From Mesorhizobium sp. YM1C-6-2 (GTDB lineage Bacteria > Pseudomonadota > Alphaproteobacteria > Rhizobiales > Rhizobiaceae), in NCBI RefSeq assembly GCF_003666685.1, contig NZ_RCIZ01000009.1:62001-126000 (forward strand): a stretch of 64,000 bases of DNA. Direction: 5' to 3'. Below are positions 17,626-26,977 of the stretch, in pieces (the first letter of the stretch is position 1; every line of letters starts with the position of its first letter). Under the pieces are notes generated by a model that was given only the letters and a program-made list of their open reading frames with translations, was not told where the DNA came from and did no database searches. Made by a program: the position numbers and the translations under genes.

Positions 17626-18009
17626 ATGAGCGATGTCGTCATAAGACCGGCTGTCCCGATCCTGTTCGTCCGCGACGTGCCGGCGAGCGCCGGCTTCTTC
17701 AAGGAGAAGCTGGGCTTCGCGATAGACTTCCTGCACGGCGACCCGCCGTTCTACGGTTCGGTCTCGCGTGGCGAGGCGTGCCTGCATCTGCGCTGCGTTC
17801 ATGAGCCGAACTTCGCCGAACTCGCAGCGCGGGAGGTGTCGCTGATCCTCGCCACGATCGAGGTCTCGGATGTCCGGGCGCTGTTCGAGGAATTCAGGCA
17901 ACGCGGCGTCGCGTTCGCGCAGACGCCGACGAAAAAGGAATGGGGCGGAACGGATTTTCACGTCCGCGACACCGACGGGAACGTCTTTTCCTTCGTCACA
18001 TATGAATGA
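17626..18009 (+). CDS. VOC (glyoxalase/bleomycin-resistance fold) protein
   Basis: A 127-residue single-domain vicinal-oxygen-chelate protein: two beta-alpha-beta-beta-beta modules starting RPAVPILFVRDVPASAGFFKEKLGF and ending DFHVRDTDGNVFSFV. Such proteins include glyoxalases, dioxygenases and binding proteins for bleomycin-type drugs; the substrate cannot be assigned. GGAGGGG is 7 bases before the ATG at 17626; an ATG five codons upstream is less well placed. The stop codon lies inside a long inverted repeat (17999-18042). Confidence 0.85.
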   Translation: MSDVVIRPAVPILFVRDVPASAGFFKEKLGFAIDFLHGDPPFYGSVSRGEACLHLRCVHEPNFAELAAREVSLILATIEVSDVRALFEEFRQRGVAFAQTPTKKEWGGTDFHVRDTDGNVFSFVTYE

Positions 18010-18042
18010 CCGCAGGACCGCCGGTCCGCCATCATTCATATG
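17999..18042. terminator. nested inverted repeat overlapping the VOC stop codon
   Basis: Outer arms CATATGAATGA and TCATTCATATG are perfectly complementary over 11 bp and enclose an inner GGACC-GCC-GGTCC hairpin. The VOC stop codon TGA (18007-18009) forms part of the left arm. It probably ends or stabilises the VOC transcript; no T-run follows. Confidence 0.5.
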
Positions 18043-18092
18043 AATTTGATCTCTTGGGGCGCGCATACGGGGCGTTGCGCTCAGCATCTCTG

Positions 18093-18120
18093 TTGCGCCG
18101 CACGCTTCGCCTCGCTATAG
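18093..18120 (+). promoter_or_regulatory. candidate gatC promoter
   Basis: TTGCGC (18093-18098), a 16-bp spacer and CTATAG (18115-18120) lie about 40 bp before the gatC ATG. The -10 fits rhizobial CTATAT-like elements. Assignment rests only on motif and position. Confidence 0.4.
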
Positions 18121-18160
18121 CCCGGACACCCTGTTCCAGCCGGTTTGCCGGAGTTTTCGC

Positions 18161-18448
18161 ATGTCCGTCGATATCGCCACAGTGAAGCGCGTCGCGCACC
18201 TTGCCCGCATCGCGGTCAGCGAGGAGGACGCCGCGCGCATGACCGGCGAGCTGAACACCATCCTCGGCTTCGTCGAGCAGTTGAACGAGGTCGACGTCAC
18301 CGGCGTCGAGCCGATGACCTCCGTCATCCCGATGGAGATGAAGGAGCGCCAGGACGCCGTCACCGACGGCAACAAGGCCGCCGACATCGTCGCCAACGCG
18401 CCGGCGACCGACCAGAATTTCTTCCTCGTGCCGAAGGTGGTGGAGTAG
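18161..18448 (+). CDS. gatC: Asp-tRNA(Asn)/Glu-tRNA(Gln) amidotransferase subunit C
   Basis: A 95-residue GatC that wraps around and stabilises GatA in the GatCAB complex, which converts misacylated Glu-tRNA(Gln) and Asp-tRNA(Asn). Typical features are the N-terminal [16 protein letters not shown], the central [15 protein letters not shown] and the motif VEPMTSV. It is the first gene of gatC-GNAT-gatA. gatB is not in the window. Confidence 0.95.
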   Translation: MSVDIATVKRVAHLARIAVSEEDAARMTGELNTILGFVEQLNEVDVTGVEPMTSVIPMEMKERQDAVTDGNKAADIVANAPATDQNFFLVPKVVE

Positions 18449-18451
18449 GCC

Positions 18452-18922
18452 GTGGCGATCACGATCGCGGAAGAGACGCCCCTGCAGGACGACGTTCGCG
18501 CCATGGTCGCCGACCTCAACGCGACGATGATCCCGCTCACGCCGCGCGAGTTCCAGTTCCAGCTCACCGTCGAGCAGATGGCCGATCCGTCGATCACCGT
18601 GTTCGTCGCGCGCGACGAGGGCGGACGCCATGTCGGCATGGGCTCGCTCAAGGATCACGGCGGCGGGCTCGGCGAGGTGAAACGCATGTTCACGCTGCCG
18701 GAAGTCAGGGGCAGACGCGTCGGCTCGCTCCTCCTCCAGCGCATCGAAAGGCTGGCGCGCGAAAAGGGGATTTCGCGGCTGGTGCTCGAAACCGGCGAGG
18801 CCGTGGGCTTCGAGCCGGCCTACAGGGTTTACGAGCGCGGCGGCTTCACTGTCTGCGGCGCAGTGCTCGACTACCCGGACTCGGGATTTTCGCGCTTTTA
18901 CGAAAAGAAGATTTCTGCATGA
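18452..18922 (+). CDS. GNAT family N-acetyltransferase
   Basis: A 156-residue GNAT enzyme. The acetyl-CoA loop is visible as [15 protein letters not shown] (R/Q-x-x-G-x-G/A type) near residues 86-100, followed by [13 protein letters not shown] [13 protein letters not shown] near the C-terminus. Its GTG start is 3 bases after the gatC stop, and its stop overlaps the gatA ATG (ATGA), so it is co-translated with the amidotransferase subunits. Whether it modifies a translation factor or is a passenger is unknown. Confidence 0.88.
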   Translation: MAITIAEETPLQDDVRAMVADLNATMIPLTPREFQFQLTVEQMADPSITVFVARDEGGRHVGMGSLKDHGGGLGEVKRMFTLPEVRGRRVGSLLLQRIERLAREKGISRLVLETGEAVGFEPAYRVYERGGFTVCGAVLDYPDSGFSRFYEKKISA

Positions 18923-20400
18923 GCGACCTGACCAGACTGACGATTGCCGACGCCAGGAAAAAACTGCGCGCCAAGGAGATCAAGGCGGCCGAGATCACCG
19001 ACGCCTATCTGGCCGCGATCGAGCGCGCCAACCCGGCTCTGAACGCCTATATCGAGGTGACGCCGGAGAAGGCGCGCACGATGGCGGCGGCGTCCGATGC
19101 GAAGCTCGCCAAGGGCGAGGGCGGGGCACTGGAAGGCATTCCGCTCGGCATCAAGGATCTGTTCGCCACCGAGGGCGTGCACACGCAGGCCTGCAGCCAT
19201 GTGCTCGACGGCTTCAAGCCGCGCTATGAATCGACGGTGACGTCCAACCTCTGGGCCGACGGCGCGGTGATGCTCGGCAAGCTCAACATGGACGAGTTCG
19301 CCATGGGCTCGTCCAACGAGACGTCGCATTACGGGCCGGTGATAAACCCCTGGCGCGCCAATGGCAGCAATGCCGACCTGGTGCCCGGCGGCTCGTCGGG
19401 CGGTTCGGCGGCGTCCGTGGCAGCGTTCCTCTGCGCCGGCGCGACCGCGACCGACACCGGCGGCTCGATCCGCCAGCCGGCGGCCTTCACCGGCACGGTC
19501 GGCATCAAGCCGACCTATGGCCGCTGCTCGCGCTGGGGCATCGTCGCCTTCGCCTCGTCGCTCGACCAGGCCGGCCCGATCGCGCGCGACGTGCGCGACG
19601 CCGCGATCCTGCTCAAATCGATGGCGTCGGTCGATCCCAAGGACACCACCTCGGTCGACCGGCCGGTGCCGGACTACGAGGCGGCGCTCGGCCGCTCGGT
19701 CAAGGGCATGAAGGTCGGCATCCCGAAGGAGTATCGCGTCGACGGCATGCCGGAGGAGATCGAGGCGCTCTGGCAGAAGGGCATCGCCTGGCTGAAGGAT
19801 GCCGGCGCCGAGATCGTCGACATCTCGCTGCCGCACACCAAATACGCGCTGCCGGCCTATTACATCGTGGCGCCGGCCGAGGCCTCGTCCAACCTCGCCC
19901 GCTATGACGGCGTGCGCTACGGCCTGCGGGTGCCGGGCAAGGACATCATCGAGATGTACGAGAACACGCGCGCCGCCGGCTTCGGCCGCGAGGTCAAGCG
20001 CCGCATCATGATCGGCACCTATGTGCTGTCGGCCGGTTATTACGACGCCTACTACCTGCAGGCGCAGAAGGTGAGGAACCTGATCAAGCGCGACTTCGAA
20101 AAGGTGTTCGACGCGGGCGTCGACGTCATCCTGACGCCGGCGACCCCGTCGGCCGCCTTCGGTGTCGCCGACCAGGACATGGCCGCCGATCCGGTCAAGA
20201 TGTATCTAAACGACATCTTCACGGTGACGGTGAACATGGCCGGACTGCCGGGCATCGCGGTGCCGGCCGGGCTCGACGCCAAGGGGCTGCCGCTCGGGCT
20301 GCAGCTCATCGGCAAGCCGTTCGAGGAGGAGACGCTGTTCCAGACCGGGCACGTCATCGAGCAGGCCGCCGGGCGCTTCGCGCCGGAAAAGTGGTGGTGA
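18919..20400 (+). CDS. gatA: Asp-tRNA(Asn)/Glu-tRNA(Gln) amidotransferase subunit A
   Basis: A 493-residue amidase-signature enzyme that releases ammonia from glutamine for transamidation of Glu-tRNA(Gln)/Asp-tRNA(Asn). The catalytic Ser-cisSer-Lys triad lies in [10 protein letters not shown] (Lys) and [14 protein letters not shown] (the serines, with [10 protein letters not shown] following). The ATG overlaps the stop of the GNAT gene. Length and end are normal. Confidence 0.96.
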   Translation: MSDLTRLTIADARKKLRAKEIKAAEITDAYLAAIERANPALNAYIEVTPEKARTMAAASDAKLAKGEGGALEGIPLGIKDLFATEGVHTQACSHVLDGFKPRYESTVTSNLWADGAVMLGKLNMDEFAMGSSNETSHYGPVINPWRANGSNADLVPGGSSGGSAASVAAFLCAGATATDTGGSIRQPAAFTGTVGIKPTYGRCSRWGIVAFASSLDQAGPIARDVRDAAILLKSMASVDPKDTTSVDRPVPDYEAALGRSVKGMKVGIPKEYRVDGMPEEIEALWQKGIAWLKDAGAEIVDISLPHTKYALPAYYIVAPAEASSNLARYDGVRYGLRVPGKDIIEMYENTRAAGFGREVKRRIMIGTYVLSAGYYDAYYLQAQKVRNLIKRDFEKVFDAGVDVILTPATPSAAFGVADQDMAADPVKMYLNDIFTVTVNMAGLPGIAVPAGLDAKGLPLGLQLIGKPFEEETLFQTGHVIEQAAGRFAPEKWW

Positions 20401-20514
20401 CGCCGCTGGTTATGCGGCCCGGCCGGTGAAACACCAAGGCGGCTGAGGACAAGAGCCGGGGCCGGTTGTCTGGCGGGCAGAGTTTGGTAGGGTCGGCAAG
20501 CGGCGGAGTTCTTC

Positions 20515-21312
20515 TTGTTTTTCTATCTCTCCAAAATCTTCTGGTTCCTGGCCCAGCCGCTCAACCTGGCGATCTTCCTGCTCGCCTTCTCGCTGCTTGT
20601 CGCGCTGTTCGGCTGGCGCAAGCTCGGCGGCGTCTCCGCGTTCCTCTCCCTGCTGATCCTCGCTCTGTCGGCATGGACCTCGCTCGGCGCGCTGATGCTC
20701 AATCCGCTGGAGGAGCGTTTTCCGCGCCCGCCGGCGCCGGACAAGGTCGCCGGCATCATCGTGCTCGGCGGTGGTTTCGAGGGTGCGATCAACCTCGCGC
20801 GCGGCGGCTATGACGTGAACAGCGGTGGCGACCGCTTCATCGAGGCGGCGGTGCTGGCGCGCCGCTATCCGGACGCCAAGATCGTGGTTTCGGGCGGCAC
20901 CGGTACGCTGGTGCTGGACGGCGAGGGGGATGCCGACACCGCGTCGAAGCTGTTTACGGCGCTCGGCATACCGGAGAGCCGGCTCGTGCTCGAGAAGGAA
21001 TCGCGCAACACCTACGAGAATGTCGAGAACATCCGGCGGCTGGTGATGCCCGGCAAGGACGAGACCTGGCTGCTGGTGACGTCGGCGTTCCACATGCCGC
21101 GTTCGGTCGGCCTGTTCCGCAAGGCGGCGTTCCCGGTGGTGCCCTGGCCGGTCGACTACCGCACCTCGGGCCAGGAGGGCGTCGGCGTGATGCGCGACAA
21201 CCCGGCCGATTCCCTGCAGACGACGACGATGGCGATCCGCGAATGGTTCGGGCTGGTCGCCTACAAGTTCGTCGGACGGATCGATTCCGTCTTCCCGGGC
21301 CCGAACGACTAG
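20515..21312 (+). CDS. YdcF/ElyC-type DUF218 membrane protein
   Basis: A 265-residue protein with two N-terminal membrane segments (about residues 10-32 and 38-58) and a DUF218 domain (IIVLGGGFEGAINLARGG, VVSGGTG, SRNTYENVENIR, LVTSAFHMPRSVGLFRKAAFPVVPWPVDYR). E. coli ElyC/SanA proteins of this family act in envelope maintenance and the undecaprenyl-phosphate economy; the same role is inferred only loosely. The start is TTG at 20515, with CGGCGGAG about 7 bases upstream and no better start. Confidence 0.87.
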   Translation: MFFYLSKIFWFLAQPLNLAIFLLAFSLLVALFGWRKLGGVSAFLSLLILALSAWTSLGALMLNPLEERFPRPPAPDKVAGIIVLGGGFEGAINLARGGYDVNSGGDRFIEAAVLARRYPDAKIVVSGGTGTLVLDGEGDADTASKLFTALGIPESRLVLEKESRNTYENVENIRRLVMPGKDETWLLVTSAFHMPRSVGLFRKAAFPVVPWPVDYRTSGQEGVGVMRDNPADSLQTTTMAIREWFGLVAYKFVGRIDSVFPGPND

Positions 21313-21366
21313 TTCCCGTCCGCCGCAATTCCGGACGGAAAACCGGGTCCCGCTTTTCTGGAACTG

Positions 21367-22056
21367 CTAGCCGTCGAGCACGGCGCGGCGCGCCGCCGAG
21401 AAGAACTGGCGGCGCACAAGCACGGCGAGGATCAGCAGCGTGGTCAGCGCGAAGACGGCAGGGCCGACGAACCAGCCGAGATAGCCGATCGAGAAGAAGA
21501 TCATGCGCAGGCCGGCGTTGAAATGCTTGCCGGCCAGCACGTTCATCCTGGCGGCGCGCTGGACCGCCTTTTCCGTCTCTTCCGCGTGGCCGGGCTCGTC
21601 CTTCTGCACCGGCACGGCGCCGATCAGGATCGAGCAGTAGTTGAACAGCCGGTAGGACCAGCCGAACTTGAAGAAGGAATAGGCGAGCAGCAGGATCAGG
21701 CCGATCACCTTGACCTCGAAGACCGGCCGCGCCGCTGCGGCGTTGGACAGTGGCAGGTCGGAAAGCACGTTGAGCACGCGGTCGCTCGATCCGATGAGGG
21801 CGAAGCAGCCGCCGATGGCGATCAGCGAGCTCGAGCCGAAGAAGGCGGTGCCCTGCTGCAGGCCGAGCATGATCGAGGTGTCGATCATACGCAGGTCGCG
21901 CCGCGCCATGGTGCGCATCCAGGTCTCGCGCTGCCTGTTCATGGCAGACGAGAGGGAGACGCGGTTGAAAAGCCTCCCGTCAGTCGCCAGCGAGTGAAAC
22001 GCCCAGACGACGAGGAAGAAAGCCAGAGCGGCGAGATCGGCGGTGGACAGGGGCAT
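21367..22056 (-). CDS. DUF599 family membrane protein
   Basis: A 229-residue protein with four to five hydrophobic helices, matching DUF599: an N-terminal LAALAFFLVVWAFHS, the conserved loop RETWMRTMARRDLRMIDTSIMLGLQQGTAFFGS, then KVIGLILLLAYSFFKFGWSYRLFNY. The function is unknown. I use the ATG at 22056; an upstream ATG at 22077 would add seven residues. It is divergent from sdaA. Confidence 0.85.
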   Translation of the reverse strand: MPLSTADLAALAFFLVVWAFHSLATDGRLFNRVSLSSAMNRQRETWMRTMARRDLRMIDTSIMLGLQQGTAFFGSSSLIAIGGCFALIGSSDRVLNVLSDLPLSNAAAARPVFEVKVIGLILLLAYSFFKFGWSYRLFNYCSILIGAVPVQKDEPGHAEETEKAVQRAARMNVLAGKHFNAGLRMIFFSIGYLGWFVGPAVFALTTLLILAVLVRRQFFSAARRAVLDG

Positions 22057-22205
22057 GCGGCAACCCGTTTCTTGCATCCGGTCGGGGCACTATATACGCA
22101 ATGTCGCTGGCGGATCATCCGAAGTCGGCGGACGTGAAGCCCGGCCTTGAAAAAGGCCCGAAACAGCCTCAGACAGCGCAGTCGGTCAGCGCAGGGAGCC
22201 AGTCC

Positions 22206-23606
22206 TTGTTCCTTTCGGTATTCGATCTCTTCAAGATCGGCATCGGTCCGTCCAGTTCGCACACGATGGGGCCGATGACGGCGGCGCGGCGCTTTCTCGA
22301 CGAGATTGCCGGAAACGACTGGCCTCGCCCGGCGGGCGCAAAGGTCGACCGCATCTTCGTCAGCCTACACGGCTCGCTCGCCTATACCGGCGTCGGCCAC
22401 GGCACGGACCGCGCGGTGATCCTCGGCCTTGCCGGAGAGACGCCGCAGACGGTCGATCCGGACAAGGCCGACGGCATTGTCGCGGGGATCGCGGCGGCGA
22501 AGCGGATCTCGCCGTCGGGCCATCCAGACTACCGCTTCGATCCAGCGAAGGATCTGCTGCTCGACAAGAAGACGCCCTTGCTCGGCCACGCCAACGGCAT
22601 GGCTTTCTCGGCCTATGATGCGGACGACCGGCTGCTCCTGAAACGCATCTACTATTCGATCGGCGGCGGCTTCGTCGTGTCGGAGGAGGAATTGCAGCGG
22701 CTGAAGTCCAAGGGGCCGGACAAGTCCTCGACGCGCGTGCCCCATCCCTTCAGGAACGCCGCCGAGATGCTGGCGATGGCGAAGAAAAGCGGCCTTTCGA
22801 TCGCCGAAATGAAGCGCGCCAACGAGGAAGTCCACATGGCGCGCGAGAAGCTCGACGAGGGGCTGGATGCGATCTGGGGCGCCATGCTCGGCTGCATCGA
22901 GCGCGGCCTGTCGCAGGACGGCATCATGCCGGGCGGACTGAAGGTGAAGCGCCGCGCGCGGGCGCTGCATGACAAGCTGAACGAGGACTGGCGCACCAAC
23001 CGCCCGAACCCGCTGCTCGCCAATGACTGGCTGTCGATCTACGCGATGGCCGTCAACGAGGAGAACGCGGCCGGCGGCCGCGTCGTCACCGCGCCGACCA
23101 ACGGCGCGGCCGGCACGCTGCCCGCCGTGCTGCGCTACTGGCTGCATTTCCACCCGGAAGCCGACCAGGAAAGCATTCGCGACTTCCTGCTGACGGCGGC
23201 GGCGGTCGGCGGCATCATCAAGACAAACGCCTCGATCTCCGGCGCCGAGGTGGGCTGCCAGGGCGAGGTGGGCTCGGCCTCGGCGATGGCGGCGGCGGGC
23301 CTCTGCGCCGTCATGGGCGGCACCCCGGAGCAGGTCGAGAACGCAGCCGAGATCGCGCTGGAGCATCATCTCGGCATGACCTGCGACCCCGTCGGAGGTC
23401 TCGTCCAGGTGCCCTGCATCGAGCGCAATGCGCTGGGCGCGGTGAAGGCCGTGACCGCCGCCTCGCTCGCCATCAAGGGCGACGGCACGCATTTCGTGCC
23501 GCTCGACGCGGCGATCGAGACGATGCGCCAGACCGGCCTCGACATGAGCGAGAAATACAAGGAAACCAGCCTCGGCGGGCTGGCGGTCAACGTCGTGGAG
23601 TGCTGA
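22206..23606 (+). CDS. sdaA: L-serine ammonia-lyase, iron-sulfur dependent
   Basis: A [4Fe-4S]-dependent L-serine deaminase, yielding pyruvate and ammonia. The N-terminal domain begins [23 protein letters not shown]; the cluster cysteines are in the [22 protein letters not shown] and VPCIERN segments. I choose the TTG at 22206: AGGGAG lies about 8 bases upstream, the product is 466 residues (the normal length) and it starts exactly at the family N-terminus. The open frame reaches back to an ATG at 22101, but a TATATA -10-like box at 22091-22096 would place the transcript start inside that extension. Confidence 0.93.
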   Translation: MFLSVFDLFKIGIGPSSSHTMGPMTAARRFLDEIAGNDWPRPAGAKVDRIFVSLHGSLAYTGVGHGTDRAVILGLAGETPQTVDPDKADGIVAGIAAAKRISPSGHPDYRFDPAKDLLLDKKTPLLGHANGMAFSAYDADDRLLLKRIYYSIGGGFVVSEEELQRLKSKGPDKSSTRVPHPFRNAAEMLAMAKKSGLSIAEMKRANEEVHMAREKLDEGLDAIWGAMLGCIERGLSQDGIMPGGLKVKRRARALHDKLNEDWRTNRPNPLLANDWLSIYAMAVNEENAAGGRVVTAPTNGAAGTLPAVLRYWLHFHPEADQESIRDFLLTAAAVGGIIKTNASISGAEVGCQGEVGSASAMAAAGLCAVMGGTPEQVENAAEIALEHHLGMTCDPVGGLVQVPCIERNALGAVKAVTAASLAIKGDGTHFVPLDAAIETMRQTGLDMSEKYKETSLGGLAVNVVEC

Positions 23607-23628
23607 GCACTACCAGTTTTTGCACGTC

Positions 23629-23657
23629 CTGAGGCAAACCTGTTGGAATTGCCTCAG
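23629..23657. terminator. stem-loop between converging sdaA and SulP genes
   Basis: CTGAGGCAA and TTGCCTCAG form a perfect 9-bp stem with an 11-base loop, 22 bp after the sdaA stop, and cover the stop codon of the SulP gene. Because it is symmetric it may serve both converging genes; T-runs are absent. Confidence 0.45.
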
Positions 23658-25843
23658 CGCTCGCCGCGCTTGATCGTCTGGTTCGCCACGCTGAGCTTCT
23701 CGCAGAGGTTGGTCGCGAGCAGGCGGTGTGCGAGCAGGGCCAGCTCCGGGTCATCCGTCTCCAGCCGCGCCAGGTCGTCAGCGCCCAGCCGGAATATCTC
23801 CGAGGCCTTTTCCACGATCACGTCCGCCGTTCGTTCCTGCCTCATGTAGAGGCCGATCTCGCCGACGAAGGAGCCATCCGTCATCGTGCGAAGACGCAGC
23901 TTCCGTCCATTCGGGAATGTCACCTGTACGCGGACCCGGCCGTGCGCGATGAAGAAAAGATCATCCGCCCTATCGCCCGCCGTGATGATCCTGTCGCCAA
24001 CCTCGACCGGCACCCTGGTCATCAGCGACAGGAGATCGCCCATCCTGGGGTGCGGGCCGGCCAATGCGTTGAAGTGGCCGAGGAGTCCCGTCTCGCTGTC
24101 GTCCTCCTGCTCGCAGAGGATGGCCTCCTCGGCATGCTCCAGCGCATGGTCGATGTCGGTTTCCAGCGTCATTGTCCCGTCGTCGCCAAACCGGATACTC
24201 GCCAGTTCGAGGATCTTGCGGACGTCGTCCGGCACGTGGGTCAGGAACACCTTGACCGCGTGGTCTTCGCTCAGCCGGCGTATCTTGAGGAAGCCGCTCG
24301 TGGCGGCGGAATCCAGACCGGTGACATGGCGGAAATCCAGGACGAGAAAACGCAGCGGCATGCGTTGGGTATCCGCCAGCCTGCGCTGCACGTATTTCAC
24401 CATGCCGTCGGCCGAGCCGAAGAAGAGATATCCCTGGAGCTGGATGATCTCGATCGCTTCGCCATGCCGGCCGAGGAAGCGCGTGGCCGAGGCGGAACGG
24501 TCGACTGAGCTGCGGTATTCGATGCCGTTTGCGCTGACGCGCACGATGGGCAGCCGGGCGTAGTTGAAGACGAAGACTGCGATCGAGACCAGAAGGCCGA
24601 CCGCAAGCCCTTCCAGGAACCCGAGCAGCACGATGCAGGCGAGGATGAAGAGCACGATCAGCCATTCGCCGAGCGGCAGCTCGCGGCGTGTGGCGATCAG
24701 CCATTCCTTGAGCAGGCCAATGCCCATGAAAAGCACGAAGCCGGCAGCGAGGAAGACGGGTATCTGGAAAATGAACGAACCGGCGGCGACGAGCCCGACC
24801 ATCATGGCAATCGCCGTCGCTATGCCCGCACCGCGTCCGTGAACGCCGGTGCGCTCGGCCAGGATGGTCATGCCAAGCCCGACATAACCCGAGGGGCCGC
24901 CGACGATGCCCGAGAGAAGGTTGGCGATGCCGGTGGATTTCAGCTCGGAATTGACGTCGATGTCGCGCCGGACGGCCAACTCCAGCCCGCCGAGATTGAG
25001 CAGCAGCCCGACCATGCTGACGGCGGCCACGGCAATGATGGTCGGGGCAGCAAGGAACACCGCCTGCCAGTCGACCCGGCCGAGCATGTCGAGGGTCGGG
25101 AATTCAACGCCGCCATGCGCGGTCAATGGCGGGAAATACCCGAACGAACGGGCCTCTTCGATCGACATGCCAGAGAGAGCAAGGACGAGGAAGAACGCGA
25201 CCGCCGCAGCGACCATGACCACCGCGATCGTCGCCGGATGCCTGAGCCAATCGATGGCAAGCTGGAGGCTGATCGCGAAAAGGATGGCCGGAACGATGAG
25301 AAGCGCCGTTGCCGGCTGGCTGGCGCGTTCGATCATCTCCAGGTTGATGTGGCTGCCGGTCATCATGACGGCCGCCCCGTCGACGAGCAGCCATCCCGAT
25401 CCGGCGAGAAAGCCCGCGACGACAGGATAGGGCAGGAACCGTGCGAGCCCGCCGAGTTTCAGCCGGCCGGTGATCCAGAAGAGAGCCCCAGTCGCCAGCG
25501 TGGAAACGCCAAGAACAGCCACGGCGGTGGCGACCCTGACTTCGGCGGGTCCGGCGAGCGGTGCGGTGGCGCCGATGATCGCAGCGGCCAGAATGGCGAC
25601 CGAGCTTTCCTGTACCAGGGCGACGGAATTGGAAAGCGTGCTTCGCAGCGCGACAACCAATGCGAGGATGGCACCGCCGACGAGCACGATGCCGACGCCG
25701 ACGCCCAGTCCGGCTGACAGTGGTCCGGCGAAAAGCAGCGCGGCTATGGCCAGCGAGGCCGCGATATTGTCGACCCCTGCCAGCAAGCCGATCGTGGCCG
25801 CAGGGAGCCAAGACCGGCCACGCGGCTGCGCCAGAACTGTCAT
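23654..25843 (-). CDS. SulP anion transporter fused to STAS and cyclic-nucleotide-binding domains
   Basis: A 729-residue protein with three parts: a SulP-type transport domain of about a dozen membrane helices (residues 1 to about 430), a STAS domain (about 450-560, with LVLDFRHVTGLDSAATSGFLKI) and a C-terminal CRP/cNMP-binding domain (about 600-715, with IITAGDRADDLFFIAHGRVRV and GSFVGEIGLYMRQERTADVI). SulP proteins move sulfate, bicarbonate or other anions; the substrate is not predictable. The CNB domain suggests direct gating by cAMP or cGMP. It stands alone and converges with sdaA. Confidence 0.92.
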   Translation of the reverse strand: MTVLAQPRGRSWLPAATIGLLAGVDNIAASLAIAALLFAGPLSAGLGVGVGIVLVGGAILALVVALRSTLSNSVALVQESSVAILAAAIIGATAPLAGPAEVRVATAVAVLGVSTLATGALFWITGRLKLGGLARFLPYPVVAGFLAGSGWLLVDGAAVMMTGSHINLEMIERASQPATALLIVPAILFAISLQLAIDWLRHPATIAVVMVAAAVAFFLVLALSGMSIEEARSFGYFPPLTAHGGVEFPTLDMLGRVDWQAVFLAAPTIIAVAAVSMVGLLLNLGGLELAVRRDIDVNSELKSTGIANLLSGIVGGPSGYVGLGMTILAERTGVHGRGAGIATAIAMMVGLVAAGSFIFQIPVFLAAGFVLFMGIGLLKEWLIATRRELPLGEWLIVLFILACIVLLGFLEGLAVGLLVSIAVFVFNYARLPIVRVSANGIEYRSSVDRSASATRFLGRHGEAIEIIQLQGYLFFGSADGMVKYVQRRLADTQRMPLRFLVLDFRHVTGLDSAATSGFLKIRRLSEDHAVKVFLTHVPDDVRKILELASIRFGDDGTMTLETDIDHALEHAEEAILCEQEDDSETGLLGHFNALAGPHPRMGDLLSLMTRVPVEVGDRIITAGDRADDLFFIAHGRVRVQVTFPNGRKLRLRTMTDGSFVGEIGLYMRQERTADVIVEKASEIFRLGADDLARLETDDPELALLAHRLLATNLCEKLSVANQTIKRGER

Positions 25844-26033
25844 CTGCTCCCCCTCCGGAAGGAGGCGACGTTAGAGCATTTCCAATCGCGGCGGGAGCCG
25901 TCGCCAAAAGATAATCTTTCAAATCAATTAGATGTGGCTAATTTTCATATTCGAACATGACGTGAGGCCTCTACGCCTGTGCATAACGCGGCTTTCGATT
26001 GAACCGCGGCTGTGCCGTCGCTAAATCTTCTGC

Positions 26034-26471
26034 ATGTCCCTGAACATCCTAAAGCTCTGCGTCGGCTGCGAGAGCGTCGAAGATCTGGAAGAATGGATCG
26101 CGGAGAAGCTCGAGCAGCGCCGCCGCGCCGGCGAGCCGGTGGAGCATTGGCACACGACGCGCATGGTGCCGACGCGCGCAGCCGAGATCACGGATGGCGG
26201 GTCGCTCTACTGGGTCATCAAGGGCAGCGTGCAGTGCCGCCAGCGCCTGCTGGAAGTCAGGCCGTTCGTCGACGACGAGGGCATCTCGCGCTGCCGCCTG
26301 ATGCTCGATCCCGTCGTGGTGCGGACCGAATGGCAGCCACGCCGCGCCTTCCAGGGCTGGCGCTACCTGAAGCAGAACGAGGCGCCCGCCGACCTTGGCA
26401 AGGGCCGCAAGGGCATCGCCGAGATGCCGCCGAAGCTGAGGCAGGAATTGGCGGAGTTAGGACTTCTGTAA
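26034..26471 (+). CDS. DUF1489 family protein
   Basis: A 145-residue soluble protein with the DUF1489 pattern: LNILKLCVGCESVEDLEEW at the start, HTTRMVPTRAAEI in the middle, SLYWVIKGSVQCRQRLLEVR and PRRAFQGWRYL near the end. The family is widespread in alphaproteobacteria and has no known activity that I can state. The ATG at 26034 is the only good start. Confidence 0.88.
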   Translation: MSLNILKLCVGCESVEDLEEWIAEKLEQRRRAGEPVEHWHTTRMVPTRAAEITDGGSLYWVIKGSVQCRQRLLEVRPFVDDEGISRCRLMLDPVVVRTEWQPRRAFQGWRYLKQNEAPADLGKGRKGIAEMPPKLRQELAELGLL

Positions 26472-26495
26472 GGCGACGTGCGAGTAGGGGGCATC

Positions 26496-26921
26496 GTGGT
26501 CTCAGTGCTGAATGCAGTCTTCCTGGTTCTTGCGGTCTTGGCCTACGTCGCCGGTAACTATGCCTTTTTCGTAGGGTCGACGGCAGTTATATTTGCAAGT
26601 TTGTCCTTAGCTTTGATCGCTGGAAGGCTACCGTTGCGAATGGCTTATTCCCTCACTTGGGATGTCAGGGATAGGTTGGCGTTGGAAGCGGAGATCGAGC
26701 GCGACAAGGCTTTGCCGTTTATTCCGAGACTTACAAAGAACTATTGCCGTTGGATGGTTGAACTTTGCTACACAGCCATGGCCGTGCTCGCAATTCCGGT
26801 GTATGGGCAGGAATATTGGAAATATGTATTCACGATAATGGCAGGTTCTGTCTTCATGATTTCTGCAGACGCCTTCAGATCATGGCTGCAGATTAGAGAA
26901 CGGCGCAAGGGCACTATATAG
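26496..26921 (+). CDS. hypothetical membrane protein, atypical base composition
   Basis: A 141-residue protein with two N-terminal membrane helices (about 3-22 and 26-45), a soluble loop with charged residues and two further hydrophobic helices (about 88-105 and 112-128), ending in a basic tail. I do not recognise the family. Its codons are visibly richer in A and T at third positions than those of both neighbours, suggesting acquisition. A GGGGG run 4 bases upstream favours the GTG at 26496; a GTG at 26478 is possible. It sits 24 bp after the DUF1489 stop. Confidence 0.6.
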   Translation: MVSVLNAVFLVLAVLAYVAGNYAFFVGSTAVIFASLSLALIAGRLPLRMAYSLTWDVRDRLALEAEIERDKALPFIPRLTKNYCRWMVELCYTAMAVLAIPVYGQEYWKYVFTIMAGSVFMISADAFRSWLQIRERRKGTI

Positions 26922-26977
26922 GTCGCGTAACCCTTGCCGGGCTTGCAAGCTGCGCGGCGTCGTCACATCTTTTGCCC

